Assembly (NCBI GenBank): GCA_951813605.1
Contig: OX638379.1
Location: forward strand, 1,994,471 to 2,058,470
Direction: 5' to 3'
DNA length: 64,000 nucleotides
Source of the DNA: an uncultured Bryobacterales bacterium
GTDB lineage: Bacteria > Acidobacteriota > Terriglobia > Bryobacterales > UBA6623
In this document: positions 7,487-17,904 of the stretch, in pieces
How positions within the stretch are numbered: the first letter of the stretch is position 1
How the letters are laid out: each line of letters starts with the position of its first letter
Notes under the pieces: model-generated
The model's database searches: none
Seen by the model: only the letters and a program-made list of their open reading frames with translations
Told to the model about the DNA's origin: nothing
Program-made: the position numbers and the translations under genes

Positions 7487-9142
7487 CTAGCGCGGTTTGG
7501 AGTCCCGGGGTTCCGTGACCGTGGTTTGCCGGTTCGTCGGAACGCTCCGGACTGTGTCGCGGATGCCGCTCGGCCAGTCAATTTCTATCCGGAGGGGTTC
7601 GGTCTCTCCACCGAGACCGAAATGGACCGGTCCACGGCGAGAGGAGGCATAGCCTGCCGCACCCTTGACCCAACGAGTCTGGCTTCCTAGGCGCACACGC
7701 GCACCGAGCGCGTCACGGTTCGATTGCGTTCCCACAAGGTCCAATTTCACCCACGCTCCCTGCCTGTCAGAGACATTCCGAAACAACAAGGCTGGCTCGC
7801 CCAATGCGCTGACGACTAAGTCCAGCAGCCCGTCGCCGTCGAAATCCGCGGCAGCCGCCCCGCGGTGGGCACCGACGTCCCCTACCTCCTGGGTCTCGGT
7901 GAAGGTACCGCCTAGATTGCGGAACACAGTGTTTGGCTGCCGATAGGCGAACGGCTCGAAATGCTCGACCAAGTCATTGACGTGCGAATTGGCCGTGAAC
8001 AGGTCCAATCTGCCGTCGAGGTCGAAATCGCCGAGGACATTGCCCCACCCAGCGTAGGATCGCGATGCCTTGGCCAGACCGCTCGGTACAGTGACGTCCT
8101 GGAACGAGCCGGCACCGTCTCCACGGAACAGGGGGTAGGTCTCGTTACTAAGAGCGGTCACCGAAATGTCCGCGGCACCATCGCCGTCGAAGTCGCCCAC
8201 GTCGACACCCATCGAAGCGACGGGACGCCCGTGGTCCAGCAGCGCCGCTCCCGCAAGGAGCGCATCCTCAGCGAAGGTGTTGTCGCGTTGATTCAAGAAC
8301 AGGAAATTGGGGAGGTTGTCGTTGGTGACGAAAATGTCCTGGCGACCGTCCCCGTCAAAGTCAACGAACGCTGCGCTCATGCCACGTCCCTTGTGTTCGG
8401 AGAGACGGGCCTGAGCGGTCACGTCCTCGAAACGACCGCTCCCTTGGTTGCGGTACAGGCGGCTGGCGATGGGTGTCAAGTATTTCGGGTGGCAGTAGAC
8501 TCTCAGGCCGCGGGCCCGGTTCCCGCAGTAGCGGTCGAACTCGAGAGTCCAGTCAGCGTAATTGACAACAAATAGGTCCAGCAGCGAATCCCCGTCGTAG
8601 TCGAACCACCCCGCTGCGACCGCCCATTCCTCGCTCGAGATGCCAGATGCCGACGTGATTTCGGAAAACGTGCCGTCGCCGTCGTTTCGGTACAGCATGT
8701 TGCGAAACACCCCGGCGACAAAAAGATCCTCGTCTCCGTCGTTGTCGTAGTCGGCGGCTGCTGCCCCCATCGAGAAGCCCTCCCCAGCGATTCCCGCCCG
8801 CTCGGTCACGTCAGAGAAACGGAGGCCGCCGTCGTTTCGATAAAGGCGGTTGAAGAAATCGGGGCTTACCTTGCGGAGGCCTTCCGGAGCCGCTCCGTTG
8901 GTGAAGAAGATATCCAGCCTGCCGTCACCATTGAAGTCAAACACGGCGAGCCCCCCAGCCATGGTCTCGATCATGCGCTTGCTCGGGGTGGGCGCGTGCC
9001 GCAAGGTGAAGCGAATCCCGGCAGCGGCAGTGACGTCCTCGAATCGGATCTCCGCGGTCGCGCGCCGCGCGCTCAATCCCCAAGCCACCAGAACGGCAGC
9101 GGCGGCCACCAAGGCCGGGACCTTGTCGGGCTGTCTTGGCAA
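7487..9142 (-). CDS. FG-GAP/VCBS repeat protein with ASPIC/UnbV C-terminal domain (CRTAC1-like)
   Basis: The 551-residue protein begins with a signal peptide (to about residue 30, SARRATAEI). Seven or so FG-GAP/VCBS repeats follow, each with a calcium-binding loop of DxDxDG type (DFNGDGRLD, DYDNDGDED, DFDGDGRQD, DFDLDGRLD, DFDGDGLLD), forming a beta-propeller. The last ~90 residues (RDALGARVRL, GYASSRRGPVHFGLG) are the ASPIC/UnbV domain. Such proteins are secreted or surface-bound and of unknown precise role; in Acidobacteriota they often sit beside TonB receptors and TPR proteins, as here. The start is a TTG because no ATG occurs before residue 57. Divergent from TonB receptor 1. Confidence 0.9.
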   Translation of the reverse strand: MPRQPDKVPALVAAAAVLVAWGLSARRATAEIRFEDVTAAAGIRFTLRHAPTPSKRMIETMAGGLAVFDFNGDGRLDIFFTNGAAPEGLRKVSPDFFNRLYRNDGGLRFSDVTERAGIAGEGFSMGAAAADYDNDGDEDLFVAGVFRNMLYRNDGDGTFSEITSASGISSEEWAVAAGWFDYDGDSLLDLFVVNYADWTLEFDRYCGNRARGLRVYCHPKYLTPIASRLYRNQGSGRFEDVTAQARLSEHKGRGMSAAFVDFDGDGRQDIFVTNDNLPNFLFLNQRDNTFAEDALLAGAALLDHGRPVASMGVDVGDFDGDGAADISVTALSNETYPLFRGDGAGSFQDVTVPSGLAKASRSYAGWGNVLGDFDLDGRLDLFTANSHVNDLVEHFEPFAYRQPNTVFRNLGGTFTETQEVGDVGAHRGAAAADFDGDGLLDLVVSALGEPALLFRNVSDRQGAWVKLDLVGTQSNRDALGARVRLGSQTRWVKGAAGYASSRRGPVHFGLGGETEPLRIEIDWPSGIRDTVRSVPTNRQTTVTEPRDSKPR

Positions 9143-9489
9143 GTCTCAGGGTAAACCGCAGCCTGCGGGCGTTTCTCGCTGTGTCCCGCTAGCAAAGCAG
9201 GCATGCCGTCGCTGGTTCATGCCGCCCACAGAATAAATACGATAATTGGGATCAAACACAGCACGCGCATCTAGCCAGAACTAGTCTCTGGATCGCAACG
9301 TCTTCAATTGGCAGTGGTTACAAGTCCATCGCTCGTTCATTTGACTTCGACGAGATGCCGTGCCAGTGTAAGAGCAACGTTCTCCCGCGAGTGTTCGTCA
9401 TCGAACACTGGCCTGTGCGGCAGATCGAAATAGGGGCGACAGGGCACACGAGGCGCGTCGCGGGAAAGATTAAATTGGAGGGTAATCTA
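9143..9489. other. divergent intergenic region between FG-GAP protein and TonB receptor 1
   Basis: This 347-base stretch separates two divergent genes and must hold both promoters. It includes an AT-rich patch at about 9231-9247 and a TTGACT hexamer at 9341-9346, but the matching -10 is poor, so I make no firm promoter call. No convincing gene. Confidence 0.4.
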
Positions 9490-12400
9490 ATGTACAAAGC
9501 CAATTCCGGTTTCCGGATGTGGTCAATTCTCATGGTCGGCCTGGCCGTTTGCTGGGCAGGTCCGGCTTCAGCCCAAGTGCTTTACGGCTCACTGGTCGGC
9601 ACCGTCACGGACAGCTCCGGAGCCGTCGTACCTGGGGCAAGCGTCACAGCGGTTAACTCCGCAACAGGCCAAGAACTAGCAGCGTCCACTGGCGCGGACG
9701 GGCTGTTCCGCATCGTCAACGTCCAAATAGGAAGCTACGACGTGTCCATTACCTCGGACGGTTTCCGCACCCACAACGAGGCGAGCGTCGGCGTGACCGC
9801 CAATGCCGTTTCGCGGGTGGACGTGGAGCTAGTGCTCGGCCAAGTTACCGAGCAGGTGACGGTGGAGGCGGCGGCGGCGCAGCTGCAAACAGAAAAGGCT
9901 GACACGCGCTCGGAAATCACGCAGCGCGCGATAGTCAACTTCCCGCTGCCGAACTTCCGTAATTTCCAGAGCTTGATCAACCTTGTGCCGGGCGCGACAC
10001 CGGCGCGGTTCCAGAATTCGATTCTCGACACGCCCGCCCGCGCGCTCAGCACAAACGTCAACGGGACGAACCGCAACAATAACGTGACGCGAATCGACGG
10101 CGCGGCCAGCATCAACGTCTGGCTGCCCCACCACGCAGGCTACATTCCTCCCGCCGACACGATCGAAACCGTATCCATCACAACCGGATCGGGAGACGCC
10201 GAACAAGGTCTCTCCGGCGGTGCATCAACCACCGTTGTCACGAAGTCCGGCACCAACGACTTGCACGGCTCGGGGTTCTGGTTCCACGACAACGACGGCA
10301 TGCGCGCGAGGAACTACTTCGCCAAGAGCATCCCGGACGCACAGTTCAACAACGCCGGCGGAACCATTGGAGGGCCGATGCTCAGGAACAAGTTGTTCTA
10401 CTTTTTCGGCTTCGACAATACTTCTCAAAAGATTGCAGGGGTTAGGACCGGTGACGAAGTGCCCACAATGGACCAGAGAATGGGTGACTTCAGCGCGTAC
10501 GGGGATACAATCTACAATCCCTACACCGGCAACCCAGACGGCACCGGGCGGACTCCCTTTCCGAATATGACGATTCCCGCCTACTTGCTGGATCCAATTG
10601 CCCTTCGCGTGCAGGGCTACATCCCGGAACCAAACCAGCCGGGCACGAACAACAACTTCCACTCCGAAGATTCGCCGCCGTTCGACCGCGCCTACTACGA
10701 TTCAAAGCTGAACTTCAACGTCAGCAGCAAGTACTCGCTCTGGATCAAGCACGGATTCATGGACGCGCCCGTCTCCGGGAATCCCATCTTCGGAGACGCC
10801 GGCGGCCCGGCCCCAGGCGGCAGCCCTGGCAACGCGGAAACCTACGTCAATCTCGCGACGTTCGGGCACACCTACACATTCACGCCGACGCTTCTCTACG
10901 ACGGAGTGTTCGGCTACTGGCGGCAAGATCAATTCGTGAATCCTACAGACCTCGGCAAGGACTTCAATCTCGGCATCCCGGGCCTAGGAGGGCCGGACCC
11001 GCGTCAGATCGGGTTCCCGAGAATCCAGCCCGGGCCGTATACGAGACTGGGCGCGCCCGGCTGGCAGCCGCTGGAGCGCGTCGAGGAGAACTGGACCACC
11101 AGCCAGAACTTCACTTGGGTCAAGGGAACCCACCAGATTCGATTCGGGTTCGACGGCATCTTGCTGAAGCTTTCCCACTGGCAGCCCGAGCTGGGAGGCG
11201 GCCCGCGAGGCGTGATCGACTTCAACGGCGACGTCACCGCTCTCAATGGAGGCGCTTCGCCCAGCCAGTTCAATCATTACGCGGCATTCCTGCTCGGCGA
11301 AACTTCCCGCATGCGGAAGGCGATCCAGCATGTGCTCGCTACCGGTGCCGAGTGGCAGTTTGCCGGGTACCTCACCGACCGCTGGCAGGTCTCCCCGCGG
11401 CTGACCGTCAATCTCGGGATGCGTTACGAGTACTACCCGCTGATGTCCCGCGCAGGCGGCAAGGGAATCGAGAGGTACGACCCGCAAACAAACCTCATGT
11501 ACCTCGGCGGTCGCGGCGGCACGCCTAAGAACGCCGGGATCGAGGTCAGCAAGGGACTGATCTCGCCTCGCGGCGGCATCGCCTACCGGGTCGATGACAG
11601 AACGGTCATCCGTACTGGATTCGGGCTCAATTACAGCCCGATGCCGTTTTCGCGCCCGATGCGCGGCCAGTACCCGATCACTGTTGCCTTCGACTTCCAG
11701 CGCGACAATACCTTCACTCTCTTCCGGTCCCTGGCGGACGGAATTCCACCCGTAGTCGGCCCGGACCTCGACCAAGGCGTCATCGAGGTTCCGCTGACCG
11801 CCGGCTTCCGCAGCCCCTACGAAGGCACCTTGAATCGAGGATACATTGCGTCCTGGAACTTCACTGTCGAGCGCAGGCTGCCAGGCGACATCATCACCTC
11901 ACTGGGCTACGTGGCAACCAGATCCGTCGACATGCTCGCGGACCAGGACATCAACGCATCGCGCCCGGGAGAAGGCAATGCCGGGCGTCCTTACGCAGCC
12001 ATCACCGGTCGGAAGAGGAATATCAACATGTGGGACAGCTACCTGAACTCCGACTACCATTCGATGCAGCTGGCAATCACTCGCAGTTTCTCGAAGGGAG
12101 TGATGCTGAAGGGTGCCTACACGTGGTCCAAGGCGATCAACATGGCGGACGACGAAGGCTGGGCCGGGGTTGGGTGGGACCACCCGGATGTTTTTGACCG
12201 CAACAGAGCGCGAGCGGGCTATGACCGCACGCACATGTTCCAGATGGGGTTCGTCTACGACCTGCCGTTCCTCAAGAACAACAACACTGCCGTCGGGACG
12301 GTCCTTGGCAACTGGCAGGTGAGCGGCATTGTGGCCCTGGTCACAGGCAGGCCCCGGACGATCACCGCTTCCGGCAGCTCGCTCAACGCACAAAGCGCGA

Positions 12401-12747
12401 CGCAGACGGCGGACCAGGTCGGCCCCGTCAGGAAGCTTGGGGGCGTCGGCCCCGGGCAGCACTATTACGACCCTTCCGCGTTTGCGCCGGTCACCGAACA
12501 GCGCTTCGGCACGTCCGGTCGCAACATCTTGGACGCGCCGGGGATCACCAACCTAGACTTCAGCATCTTCAAGAAGTTCCCGATCGGGGAAACTGTTGAA
12601 GCCCAGTTCAGAGCGGAATTCTTCAACTTCACCAACACGCCGCAATTCGGTCGATTCAACTCCGACGTGAATAACCGGGCCTTCATGACCATCACCTCCG
12701 CCTCCGGCGAACGGGTGGCCAGAATCGGCTTGCGATTCAGCTTCTAG
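9490..12747 (+). CDS. TonB-dependent receptor, Oar-like, with carboxypeptidase-regulatory domain
   Basis: A 1085-residue outer-membrane protein. The signal peptide ends at PASAQ (about residue 29). A carboxypeptidase-regulatory-like fold follows (about 33-115; GTVTDSSGAVVPGASVTA to GSYDVSITSDGF), then the plug (TTVVTKSGTNDLHGSGF) and a large beta-barrel ending in the aromatic RIGLRFSF. These receptors import large ligands with energy from TonB. Start ATG 9490 follows GGAGG; the open frame extends upstream but lacks a signal peptide there. A hairpin terminator lies 28 bases after the stop. The ligand cannot be read from sequence, and no SusD-like partner is present. Confidence 0.95.
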   Translation: MYKANSGFRMWSILMVGLAVCWAGPASAQVLYGSLVGTVTDSSGAVVPGASVTAVNSATGQELAASTGADGLFRIVNVQIGSYDVSITSDGFRTHNEASVGVTANAVSRVDVELVLGQVTEQVTVEAAAAQLQTEKADTRSEITQRAIVNFPLPNFRNFQSLINLVPGATPARFQNSILDTPARALSTNVNGTNRNNNVTRIDGAASINVWLPHHAGYIPPADTIETVSITTGSGDAEQGLSGGASTTVVTKSGTNDLHGSGFWFHDNDGMRARNYFAKSIPDAQFNNAGGTIGGPMLRNKLFYFFGFDNTSQKIAGVRTGDEVPTMDQRMGDFSAYGDTIYNPYTGNPDGTGRTPFPNMTIPAYLLDPIALRVQGYIPEPNQPGTNNNFHSEDSPPFDRAYYDSKLNFNVSSKYSLWIKHGFMDAPVSGNPIFGDAGGPAPGGSPGNAETYVNLATFGHTYTFTPTLLYDGVFGYWRQDQFVNPTDLGKDFNLGIPGLGGPDPRQIGFPRIQPGPYTRLGAPGWQPLERVEENWTTSQNFTWVKGTHQIRFGFDGILLKLSHWQPELGGGPRGVIDFNGDVTALNGGASPSQFNHYAAFLLGETSRMRKAIQHVLATGAEWQFAGYLTDRWQVSPRLTVNLGMRYEYYPLMSRAGGKGIERYDPQTNLMYLGGRGGTPKNAGIEVSKGLISPRGGIAYRVDDRTVIRTGFGLNYSPMPFSRPMRGQYPITVAFDFQRDNTFTLFRSLADGIPPVVGPDLDQGVIEVPLTAGFRSPYEGTLNRGYIASWNFTVERRLPGDIITSLGYVATRSVDMLADQDINASRPGEGNAGRPYAAITGRKRNINMWDSYLNSDYHSMQLAITRSFSKGVMLKGAYTWSKAINMADDEGWAGVGWDHPDVFDRNRARAGYDRTHMFQMGFVYDLPFLKNNNTAVGTVLGNWQVSGIVALVTGRPRTITASGSSLNAQSATQTADQVGPVRKLGGVGPGQHYYDPSAFAPVTEQRFGTSGRNILDAPGITNLDFSIFKKFPIGETVEAQFRAEFFNFTNTPQFGRFNSDVNNRAFMTITSASGERVARIGLRFSF

Positions 12748-12774
12748 CCGAATCAATCGCGCCTGGCAGGCATC

Positions 12775-12806
12775 GGGGCCTCTCTCCGGAGGGGCCCCTT
12801 CTTCTT
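12775..12806 (+). terminator. intrinsic terminator after TonB receptor 1
   Basis: A ten-pair stem (12775-12784 with 12789-12798, one G-T pair) closes a TCCG loop and is followed by TTCTTCTT. It lies 28 bases after the receptor stop codon. Confidence 0.75.
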
Positions 12807-12855
12807 GCGCGTGACATCTCCCACAGTGTGCAAACATGAATCTGATCGGGGCGCT

Positions 12856-14379
12856 GTGTTCAGATTCGGCAAGCAACGAGCCGAACTTGCCACGCGGGCA
12901 CTCGCTTGCACCGCGTTTGCTGCTATCTGCGCTTCCTTAGGGCCAGCGCAATCGGAGCCCGCAGCCATTGCCCGGCAAGCGGGCCAGGCGATGGCGGAGC
13001 GGCGATTCGCGGATGCGGCCCAGCACTACGGCAGACTGCTGCGCGCCTTTCCCAGCGAGCCGTCACTGCACGCGAATCTCGGGATGGCGCTGCACCTGAG
13101 CGCCGGCGACCGGGAGGCGGTCATCCACCTGCGAAAGGCGGCATCTGCCATGCCGTCGTCGTTTCAAGCCCATTTCTTCCTAGGGGCCAGCCTGACCCGG
13201 CTAGGCGAGTTCCCTGGTGCCATCGAGGCGTTGCGGCACGCCACCAGTCTGGACCCGGGGCACCCGTTCGCCCGGGCCTTGCTCGGCGACGCGCTGGAAT
13301 CGGTCGGCAATTTTTCCGAAGCTCTCGATGCTTGGCGCGCGCTGCGCGGGCTCGAACCCGAAAACCCGTTTGCTCATGCCGGCCTCGTGCGCTGTTACGA
13401 GGAGTTGGCTGCCAGGGCTGCGGAAGAATTGGGCAGACGGGACCCGGAGTCCGTGTACGTGCTGCATCTGCTGGCGCAGTCGCGACTAGCGACCGGCCAG
13501 TTCCCGAGCGCTTTGTATTTGTTTCGCAAGGCTCTTGATCTTGCACCGGACACGCGCTCTGTCCGCGAATCGATTGCCGAGATCTACGAGCGGAGCGGTC
13601 GCAGTGAGTGGGCAGCGATTGAGCGCGACAGAGCCTCCGCCCTGCCCCGGCCCAACTGCTGGGCGTCCCGGTCGCCGGAGTGCGAATTCTCCAATGGGCG
13701 CTACGACGCTGTCGCAGCCGCGTCCCTGAAGGCACCGTCCGAGGAACTCTTCTGGGCTGCGCGGGCGAATGCCAAACTAGCCGAGTCGTCCTTTGCGAAG
13801 CTGACCGCGTTGAAGGAATCAGTCGACCAGCTGACCCTCTTGGCAGACATTCTGGCTTCGCAGCGCCAGTTCTCGAAAGCGGCCAGCGCCTGCCAACGCG
13901 CGCTGGAAATCCGCAAGGGGGACGGCGCGCTCGAGAGACAAATGGCCGAGCTACTGTACTTGGCCCGGCGCATCGAAGAGGCCCGACCGATGCTGGAGCG
14001 TTTCATGCGATCCGATCCCATGGACCCTCGATGGCCGGCGATGATGGGCAATCTGTTGATGGAGCGGCAGGAATACGCCAAGGCGGCGTCGCTACTGCAG
14101 GCCGCTCTTGCGCTGCCCGGCGCCCCGCCCGGCACCCGCCTCGACCTCGGCCGCGCCTACCTAGCCATCGGCAAGCCCGAAGAAGCAGTCAAGCAACTGA
14201 GCGCGATGGTCGAAACGGACACCGATGGCAGCTTGCATTACCAGCTGGCGCAGGCGTACCAAAGAATGGGCATGCGAGACCAAGCGCGCGAGGCACTGTC
14301 GACCTATCGTGCACTGGAGGCACGCAACCGGCGGGAGACCAAAGCCTCGGCGGCATTGGAAATCACCCCTCCAGAGTAA
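12856..14379 (+). CDS. exported tetratricopeptide-repeat protein
   Basis: About 507 residues. After an N-terminal hydrophobic stretch (ACTAFAAICASLGPAQS) come tandem TPR units through most of the length, for example ADAAQHYGRLLRAFPSEPSLHANLGMAL and GKPEEAVKQLSAMVE. TPRs form protein-binding superhelices. Proteins like this commonly lie beside UnbV/FG-GAP and TonB-receptor genes in Acidobacteriota; direct function unknown. The frame is open back to TTG 12805, but that codon overlaps the terminator of the preceding gene, so GTG 12856 (GGGG at 12848-12851) is the more likely start. Alternative GTG at 12826. Confidence 0.85.
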   Translation: MFRFGKQRAELATRALACTAFAAICASLGPAQSEPAAIARQAGQAMAERRFADAAQHYGRLLRAFPSEPSLHANLGMALHLSAGDREAVIHLRKAASAMPSSFQAHFFLGASLTRLGEFPGAIEALRHATSLDPGHPFARALLGDALESVGNFSEALDAWRALRGLEPENPFAHAGLVRCYEELAARAAEELGRRDPESVYVLHLLAQSRLATGQFPSALYLFRKALDLAPDTRSVRESIAEIYERSGRSEWAAIERDRASALPRPNCWASRSPECEFSNGRYDAVAAASLKAPSEELFWAARANAKLAESSFAKLTALKESVDQLTLLADILASQRQFSKAASACQRALEIRKGDGALERQMAELLYLARRIEEARPMLERFMRSDPMDPRWPAMMGNLLMERQEYAKAASLLQAALALPGAPPGTRLDLGRAYLAIGKPEEAVKQLSAMVETDTDGSLHYQLAQAYQRMGMRDQAREALSTYRALEARNRRETKASAALEITPPE

Positions 14380-14410
14380 CCGGTCTCCTTGGAACGCCCC
14401 GTTCCCCGGT

Positions 14411-14439
14411 TTGCGCAATTGAATCTAGCGGAGTAGAAT
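14411..14439 (+). promoter_or_regulatory. candidate sigma-70 promoter of TonB receptor 2
   Basis: TTGCGC (14411-14416) and TAGAAT (14434-14439) are separated by 17 bases and lie 52 bases before the ATG. The -10 matches five of six consensus bases, the -35 only three. Confidence 0.35.
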
Positions 14440-14491
14440 CTCCCTAGCGGCACGCCAGATGCGTTGCCACGATTGGTTGAGGAGGATAGGC

Positions 14492-17400
14492 ATGAAAACC
14501 ATTTCTTTTATCGCAGTGCTGGTTGGGGCGGCGTTGCTCGCCGCCCTTCCAGCGGCGGCACAAACGCAAACAAGGCTCACGGGAACGGTCACCGACGATA
14601 CCGGCTCCGTAATCCCGGGTGCCAAGATCACAATCTCGAACATCAACACCGGCGTCACGCTGGAGGCGGAGACTAACACCTCGGGCAGCTACAACTTTCC
14701 GTTCGTGGCGGCCGGCCAGTACGAACTCGTCTGCGAATTCGAGGGGTTCAAGACCTACAGCCAGTCTGGCATCGTGCTGGAGACCGGCACTGTCCGCGGC
14801 GTCTGTCCAGATGCAGATCGGCGACGTCACGGAGACGATCGAAGTGGTCTCGGCTGCGCCGCTCCTCGAGACGGAGAGTTCAACGGTCGGACAGTTCATC
14901 GAACGCGACACCGTGTTCAACATGCCGCTCGCCAGCCGCCGCAGCGCCTCGCTAGTGCGCCTGCTCGGCAACGTCACCTACCGGAACGAGGGCGGTGCCG
15001 AGGCGCTGCCGTTTTTCTCGATGGCCGGCGGACGATCCCGCAATCAGATGTGGACTCTTGACGGGACCGTGATACAGAACATGTCGCTGGGCATCGCCCA
15101 GCTCGGCCTGAACCCTCCCGCAGAGTCTCTCCAGGAGTTCAAGGCGGAACAGAGCAACTACTCGGCCGAGTACGGCCGCGCCGGCGGCGGCTTCATAGTC
15201 ATGACGACGCGCTCCGGGACGAACGACTTCCACGGCGCTGCCTACGAATTCTTCCGCAACCAGGCGATCGACACCCGGACCTTCTTCGCGCCCGGCAAGG
15301 CACCGCTCCGCTACAACATTTTCGGCACCTCGGCGGGCGGGCCGATCGCCAAGAACAGAACGTTCTACTTCTTCAACTACGAAGGCGGGCGGCGTCGGAA
15401 CGGAGTGACCTACTCAAGCGATGACGTCCCCCACGTGCCAGAAGTGGGCGGAGACTTCTCGAATCGAGCGGGCCTCGAACTCAGGGACCCGATGAGCGCC
15501 GGTGGGACGTTCCCCAACAACATGATTCCGCAAAGTCGTATGGATCCGCTGGGCCGCGAGTTCGCAAGGTTCTACCCCGCACCGAACCAGCCCGGCGACC
15601 TTTCGAAGGAACCCGCCGACAACTTCGTGAACAACGCTTCGAATGCCCTGACGCAGGATTTCTACACGGGCAAGGTGGACCACAACTTCGGGAATAACGA
15701 CCGCGCCTCCGGCCGCTTCCAGTTTTCGCGCAATCCACTGACAGTGCCCGCTGTGTACCCCAACGAGTTCGCCGACCCTCGGGCGGGAACCCGCGCAAAC
15801 CGCCACACCAACGTCACCGGAAGCTGGATCCATCACTTCTCCCCGAGGCTGATCCAGGATATTCGGGTCAATTGGGGAAGGCGCCTGCATATCAACCGCT
15901 CTGCCGGACGATTCTCGGGCAAGAACGGGGAACTGGGAATTTCCGGCGTGAATCCCGAAGCCTCGCCCAGCATCTCTGGGCAAGCGCTCACGCGACTCGG
16001 AGCGGGCAACCACGAGAGAATCCAGACCCCGATTGAGACGTGGCAGTTCGTCGACACTTACACCTGGATCGCCGGCAACCACCAGATCCGCTTAGGCGGG
16101 GAGTGGCGATTCGCCATGAATGTGGACGATTTCAACCGATCCACCGGCGGACAGTTCGGTTTCGGAAACCGAGCGACGGGCGTGGGCCTTGCCGAGCTAC
16201 TGCTCGGTCATGTCGGGTCGGGGCAGCTGATTGATGCCGACATTCTCGAGAGCCGAACGGACTTTTACGGCATCTTCATCCAAGACGACTGGAAGGTCTC
16301 GCCAAACTTCACCATGAACATCGGCTTGCGATGGGAACTCGACACTCCGCGCTGGGAGCGGCAGGACAACCGCCAAAGCGGATTCGATCCGCATGAGATG
16401 AATCCGGTCTGCAACTGCCCTGGTGTGGTCACCTTTTCGGGACGGGACGGCCGGAGTAAGTACGCGCACGATTTTGACGCCAACAATTTTGGGCCGCGAT
16501 TCGGCTTCGCTTGGGAGCCGACCCGCGGATTGGTCGTGCGTGGCGGCTACGGCATCAACTACAACGGCATGTACGCGCGCGCCGTGCCGTTCACGCTGTT
16601 CAACGGGTTCAGCCTGAGCGGCTCGTTCTCCTCGCCAGACGGCGGCTTCACGAGAGCCTTCCAGCTGAGCGACGGCATGCCCGAGGTCCTTCGAGAGGAC
16701 CTCACGCCTGCGTTTGGCGCGGTGCCAATCGGAGACAGGCCTCGTCTGGCACCAGATTTCTTCCAGCAGAATCAGCATAACGGCATGCACCAACAATGGA
16801 ACCTCGGCATCCAGAGGGAATTGCCGGGCAACTTGCTAGCGGAGATCAGCTACATCGGCAACGTGGGGCACAACCTCGGCGGCGCGAACGTCAACATCAA
16901 CACGATTCCGTTGGTCGGCGGACGCGGACCGGAACGGCAATCCCAAGCAGCCAGACCCTTCCCACAATTCAACGCTGTGTGGCATGAGAGCCCGGCCTGG
17001 GGCAACTCGGCTTATCATTCGATGAACATAAAGGCCGAGAAGCGCTACTCCGGAGGGATGAATTTCCTGATGAACTACACTTGGTCGAAATTCATCGACG
17101 ACGTGGAGGCAGCGACCGAACTCGGGGGCGAGCGCGGCAACGGTTACACCCATATCGCCTTGCGACACCTTGACAAGTCGATTTCGGGCAATGATGTGCG
17201 CCATCGGTTCATCGGTAGCTTCGTGTTCGAATTACCATTCGGGAAGGATCGGGCGATTCCTATCCAAAGCAGCGCGCTGGATGCACTGGCTGGCGGCTGG
17301 GGCATCGGCCTGATCTCCGAGTTCCGTAGCGGCGTGCCGTTCGGTGTGATCGAGCGCACTAACCGGTCGAACACATATGCGCATGCGCAGCGGCCGAACT

Positions 17401-17750
17401 TGCTCGGACGGGTCTCACGCCTCTCGAACTGGCGCTCCAACGTCCGCGCCAACCCCTACTTCGACCCTGCGCTGTTCGAATCACCCGGTACGGGCGCAGT
17501 CGGTAGCAGCCCGAGAAATATCTGCTGCGGCCCCGGATTCAACGGATTCGACCTATCGGTCCATAAGTGGTTCACCTTTACGGAGAGACACAAGTTGCAA
17601 CTCCGAGGGGACTTCTACAATCTCTTCAACAGGCCATTGTTCGCGAATCCGGAACTGCGCAACGGCCAAGGGAATTTCGGCCGCATCAGTAGCATTCTCG
17701 TAGGGTCGAACGGCCGACTCGCGCAAGTGTCACTGCGGTTAGAGTTCTAG
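14492..17750 (+). pseudogene. TonB-dependent receptor, Oar-like, interrupted by a frameshift
   Basis: The ATG 14492 with GAGGAGG upstream opens a signal peptide (to LPAAAQ), then a carboxypeptidase-regulatory domain (TGTVTDDTGSVIPGAKITI). Near 14800 the frame must shift: the first frame reads VLETGTVRG and then nonsense, while the frame one base later takes up with SVQMQIGDVTETIEVVSAAPLLETESS and runs through plug (FIVMTTRSGTNDFHGAAYEFF) and barrel to the aromatic end (LAQVSLRLEF). The total, 3259 bases, is one more than a multiple of three, so a single inserted base explains it. It is about the size of receptor 1 (1086 codons). It may be a real lesion or a sequencing error; everything downstream is intact. 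Confidence 0.85.
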
Positions 17751-17761
17751 CTTGCTTCATC

Positions 17762-17797
17762 GCGGCGGGCACCCTCGTCCGGGGTGCCCGCCGCATT
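17762..17797 (+). terminator. intrinsic terminator after TonB receptor 2
   Basis: A perfect 13-pair GC-rich stem (17762-17774 with 17782-17794) closes a seven-base loop 12 bases after the receptor stop. The T-tract is weak (ATTCC). Confidence 0.75.
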
Positions 17798-17904
17798 CCT
17801 AATTCAGAACTCGCTTCTGCGCCCCGCCTGGAGCCCGGGATGCGAGCTGGAGGCCGGCGCAACACGTCTTTGGGGCGTTGCGATATGATTGGTTGGTTTC
17901 GACT

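Noticed and set aside
14391..14405. Hairpin GGAACG-CCC-CGTTCC after the TPR gene
   Set aside because: Short stem without a T-tract, so not called a terminator.
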